Assembly (NCBI GenBank): GCA_017590115.1
Contig: JAGGNK010006892.1
Span: 14,671,736 to 14,735,735 of the forward strand
DNA: 64,000 nucleotides
Reading direction: 5' to 3'
Source of the DNA: Montifringilla adamsi
Taxonomy: Eukaryota; Chordata; Aves; Passeriformes; Passeridae
Shown here one piece after another: positions 61,513 through 64,000 of this stretch. The notes beneath the pieces are model-generated. The model did not search any database, was not told the origin of the DNA, and saw only the letters and a list, made by a program, of their open reading frames with translations. Position numbers and translations under genes: made by a program. Within the stretch, counting starts at the first letter, position 1; every line of letters starts with the position of its first letter.

Positions 61513-63016
61513 AAAATAATGGTGAGGTTATTTTACTCATGCATAAAATCTACACAAGTACTCAAACCCATTGCAAGCTGTATCAAATGTGTAAAGCTTT
61601 TGCTTTCAGAGGTATATACAATGATAATATTAAACAGAAAAGCCTCTAAAACTTCATCTTTCAATGCAGAATACTTCAAAGCAATGCTTGTAAGGTTGAA
61701 AATCCTATATTCTTCATCCAGAGCCAGAATTTATTTCAGTACTGTGAACTGACCTGAAAATGCTGAGTATGACCTTGGTCTTCCTTAAGGTCCCAATTCA
61801 GCAAATCACTTTGCACTGATACCAAAGAAAGTATCTTAATTTTAGCCTACGTTTACATGACCTAGGACCATTTTGCAGTCTTTCAGCAAAATGTCCTTAT
61901 TTTAGTTTTTTATTTTGAGTGGTTAGAGTTGTCAGGATTTCAGCCTAGTTTGTTCAGAATTGCTGATTAGATTGCAGCTTTTGAGTCTTATGTTGGAGAG
62001 TGTGGCACTGACCACACAGTGGTAGTTTTGCACAGCCTAAGCTGAGTATGGGTGAAGAAGTTAGTTACTTCTTACCATTTTGCTTATGAACTGAACAAGT
62101 TTGATCTGAAGTTATTGAGACCTGTTAAATTCCTGTAGTAGGAATCACTTTGAGGAGATGAAAAATATTAGTCAGGTGTTCAGAATTTCCTAAAAATACT
62201 TGCAAAACTAGTCCACTGAGATGGCTTGGTTTTGGACCCCTGGCATGAGTTTGGTTTAATAGTTAGACTTTGGTTATTGCACTTTGAAATGCAAGAATTC
62301 AATCTTCTATAATTTCCAGTGCTCCTTCTCAGTGTTTGTGCTCAGACTGTTTGCCAGTGACAGTGGTGAAGTCTCTTCCTATCTTCATGAAATGTTTTCT
62401 CAGGTTTTAGAAACGCTGCCCAGTTTCATAGGATGTCTGCAAGTGGTCAGAGGTGTCCTGTGGGGTGTAGGAGCTGCTTTGTGTGTAGCATGCTTCCCGT
62501 GGGACAGGAGCAGTGTTTCATCTGGGATTGCACCGCTTCTTGCCTGATGGTACAAGCAGAGCAGGTTCAGTGCTGATTATGGAACACCCCGAGGAGCTCA
62601 CCAAAGAAGGAAGACAAGGTAAGCTCTGGGGCCTGATCCTTCTAAGGGGTGGAAAAGAGCATGAGAAGGAAGTGGATGGCAGCTGCCGTATTTCTGCAAG
62701 TCTCTTGGCTGTTCCTCAGTCCTGCTGTATCTACTGCTCTGGTCACAGAATGACATATTCCTGGATGTCATGGTAGCTCTTTCTGTCAGGCTTAGTCTTG
62801 GAAGACCTAGACCACCAGGATGCAATGTGCCATGCAGGAGGGAGCATTTTCAGCTACAGACTGCAGTGGCATGAGGTATTTGAGTTAATCACAGTATGAG
62901 AAAATAAATGGGACCATGGCAGGGAGCATAGATAAAGCTGTGAAACAGTGCAGAAGAGAAGGCAGGCGAGATACTGCCATGGTCTTCTAACACAGAGACA
63001 TTTGAGTAGACTCCAC
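61513..63016. other. IFT88 3' flank / intergenic
   Basis: No recognisable gene. The next conserved neighbour in other vertebrates (IL17D) was not seen before the window ends. Open frames of about 80 codons near 62284-62776 have no motif. Confidence 0.65.
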
Positions 63017-63998
63017 TGGGCTGACCCTGGCTGGATGCCTGGCACCTACTGAAGCCTGTCACTCCCCTCTGCAGCTGGGCAGGGGAGAAAATATAACAGA
63101 TGGTTCATGGGTTGAGATAAGGACTGAGAGAGATCACTCACCAAATACCATTGCAGGCAAAACAGATTTAAATTAGAGATACTAATTGAAGTTATTGTTA
63201 CAAAATCAGAGCAGGATAATGAGTAGTAAAATAAACCTTCAAAACACCTTTCCCCCACCCCTCCCTTCTTCCCAACTCTACTTCCTCCCACAGTGAGGCT
63301 CAGGGAGACAGGGAATAGGGGTCATGATCAGTTCCATGGCCTCTCCTACTGCTCAGGGAGAGGAGTTGTTCCCCTGCTGGACCGTGGGGTCCCTCCCATG
63401 GGAGACAATTCTCCATGAGCTTGTCCAATGTGAGTCCATTTCATGAGCAGTCGTCCCCTCCAAACTGCTGCAGTGTGGGTCACTCTTCCTGGGGTGCAGC
63501 CCTTCCAGGACAGGCTGCTCCAGCATGGGCTCCTCTGCCCAGGAGCTTCCCACAGGGTCACAGCCTCCTCTCAGGCATCACCTGCTCCTCCATGGGCTCC
63601 TCCACGGGCTCCAGGTGGATCTCTGCATCCCTGTGGATCTCCATGGGCTGCAGGGGCACAGCTGCCTCACCACAGTCTGCACCAAGGGCTGCAGGGGAAT
63701 CTCAGCTCAATGCCTGGAGCCCCTCCTGCCCCTCCTTGTGCCCTGACCTTGTGTCTGCGGGGCTGTTCCTCTCACGTGTTCTCACCCTGCTCTTCTCTGG
63801 CTGCAGTTACATCTGTGCAGTAACTTTTTACAAAATTCTTCTTAAATATGTTATCTCAGAGGCATTACCACCATTTCTACATTTTGGAGCCAGCTGGCAT
63901 TGTCTCCACTGGACGTTGGGGAAGCTTCTGGCAGCTTCTCACAAAAGCCACCCCTGTAGTCCCCCACTACCAAAGTTTGGCCATGCAAACCCAATACA
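63017..63998 (+). mobile_element. LTR-like retroviral repeat at the right edge
   Basis: A roughly 980 bp block starting TGGGCTGACCCTGGCTGG and ending CCATGCAAACCCAATACA. It includes GAGAGATCACTCACCAA, TTCCCCTGCTGGACCGTGGG, a cluster of diverged GCTCCTCCATGGGCTCC-type units (63580-63690) and GGCATTGTCTCCACTGG. I recognise it as an avian endogenous-retrovirus LTR-type dispersed repeat. The window stops 2 bases beyond it, so neither internal viral sequence nor a target-site duplication can be judged. The open frames inside are repeat artefacts. Confidence 0.7.
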
Positions 63999-64000
63999 GC

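Noticed and set aside
62903..62908. AATAAA as the IFT88 poly-A signal
   Set aside because: It lies over 1.5 kb past the stop, and a nearer ATTAAA at 61507 is more economical. A long alternative 3' UTR cannot be excluded.
63353..63823. Frames of up to 126 codons near the right edge
   Set aside because: They lie inside the LTR-like repeat with its diverged tandem CTCCATGGGCT-type units, and no viral or host protein motif is present.
1..64000. CRISPR arrays, operons, bacterial mobile systems
   Set aside because: The DNA is vertebrate, with spliced genes. No regularly spaced repeats or prokaryotic gene clusters are present.

Overview
This window is vertebrate nuclear DNA, almost certainly from a bird. 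It has short exons in long AT-rich introns, two CpG islands, several CR1 LINE 3' fragments typical of avian genomes, and two retroviral LTR-like repeats of kinds I associate with birds, perhaps songbirds. The species cannot be named from the sequence. One assembly gap of 132 N lies at 15814-15945.

Two divergently transcribed genes fill most of the window. On the minus strand, the 5' part of CRYL1 (lambda-crystallin homologue, an L-gulonate 3-dehydrogenase) runs leftwards from a CpG island at about 15.3-16.0 kb. Its first three coding exons (15637-15606, 12917-12810, 5953-5827) join in frame to 89 residues carrying the NAD-binding GxGxxG motif. The gene continues off the left edge. On the plus strand, a complete IFT88 gene (intraflagellar transport protein 88, a TPR protein of the IFT-B complex) begins at a second CpG island near 21 kb. 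A probable non-coding first exon is followed by 25 coding exons between 21880 and 61337. I could join all of these in frame to 816 residues with no frameshift or internal stop. This CRYL1/IFT88 neighbourhood matches the conserved vertebrate arrangement.

Layout: 1-5826 CRYL1 intron 3, no exon seen; 5827-15637 CRYL1 exons 3-1 with a CR1 copy in intron 2; 15638-16015 CRYL1 promoter and gap; 16016-20850 intergenic; 20857-21142 IFT88 promoter and first exon; 21880-32874 amino-terminal half of IFT88; 32875-37176 a long intron with an LTR-like repeat and a poly-A tract; 37177-46532 the second TPR block; 46533-61215 two long introns (5.6 and 8.2 kb) around the basic/serine-rich tail exons; 61216-61337 the last coding exon; 61338-63016 3' UTR and intergenic; 63017-63998 a second LTR-like repeat.

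The most notable observation is that two IFT88 introns (after 23196 and after 60536) need a non-canonical GC donor to keep the conserved frame. In each case a GT lies 4 bases further on, and using it would frameshift the protein. I found no sign of a novel biological system. The rest is ordinary gene and repeat content plus some possible regulatory motifs.
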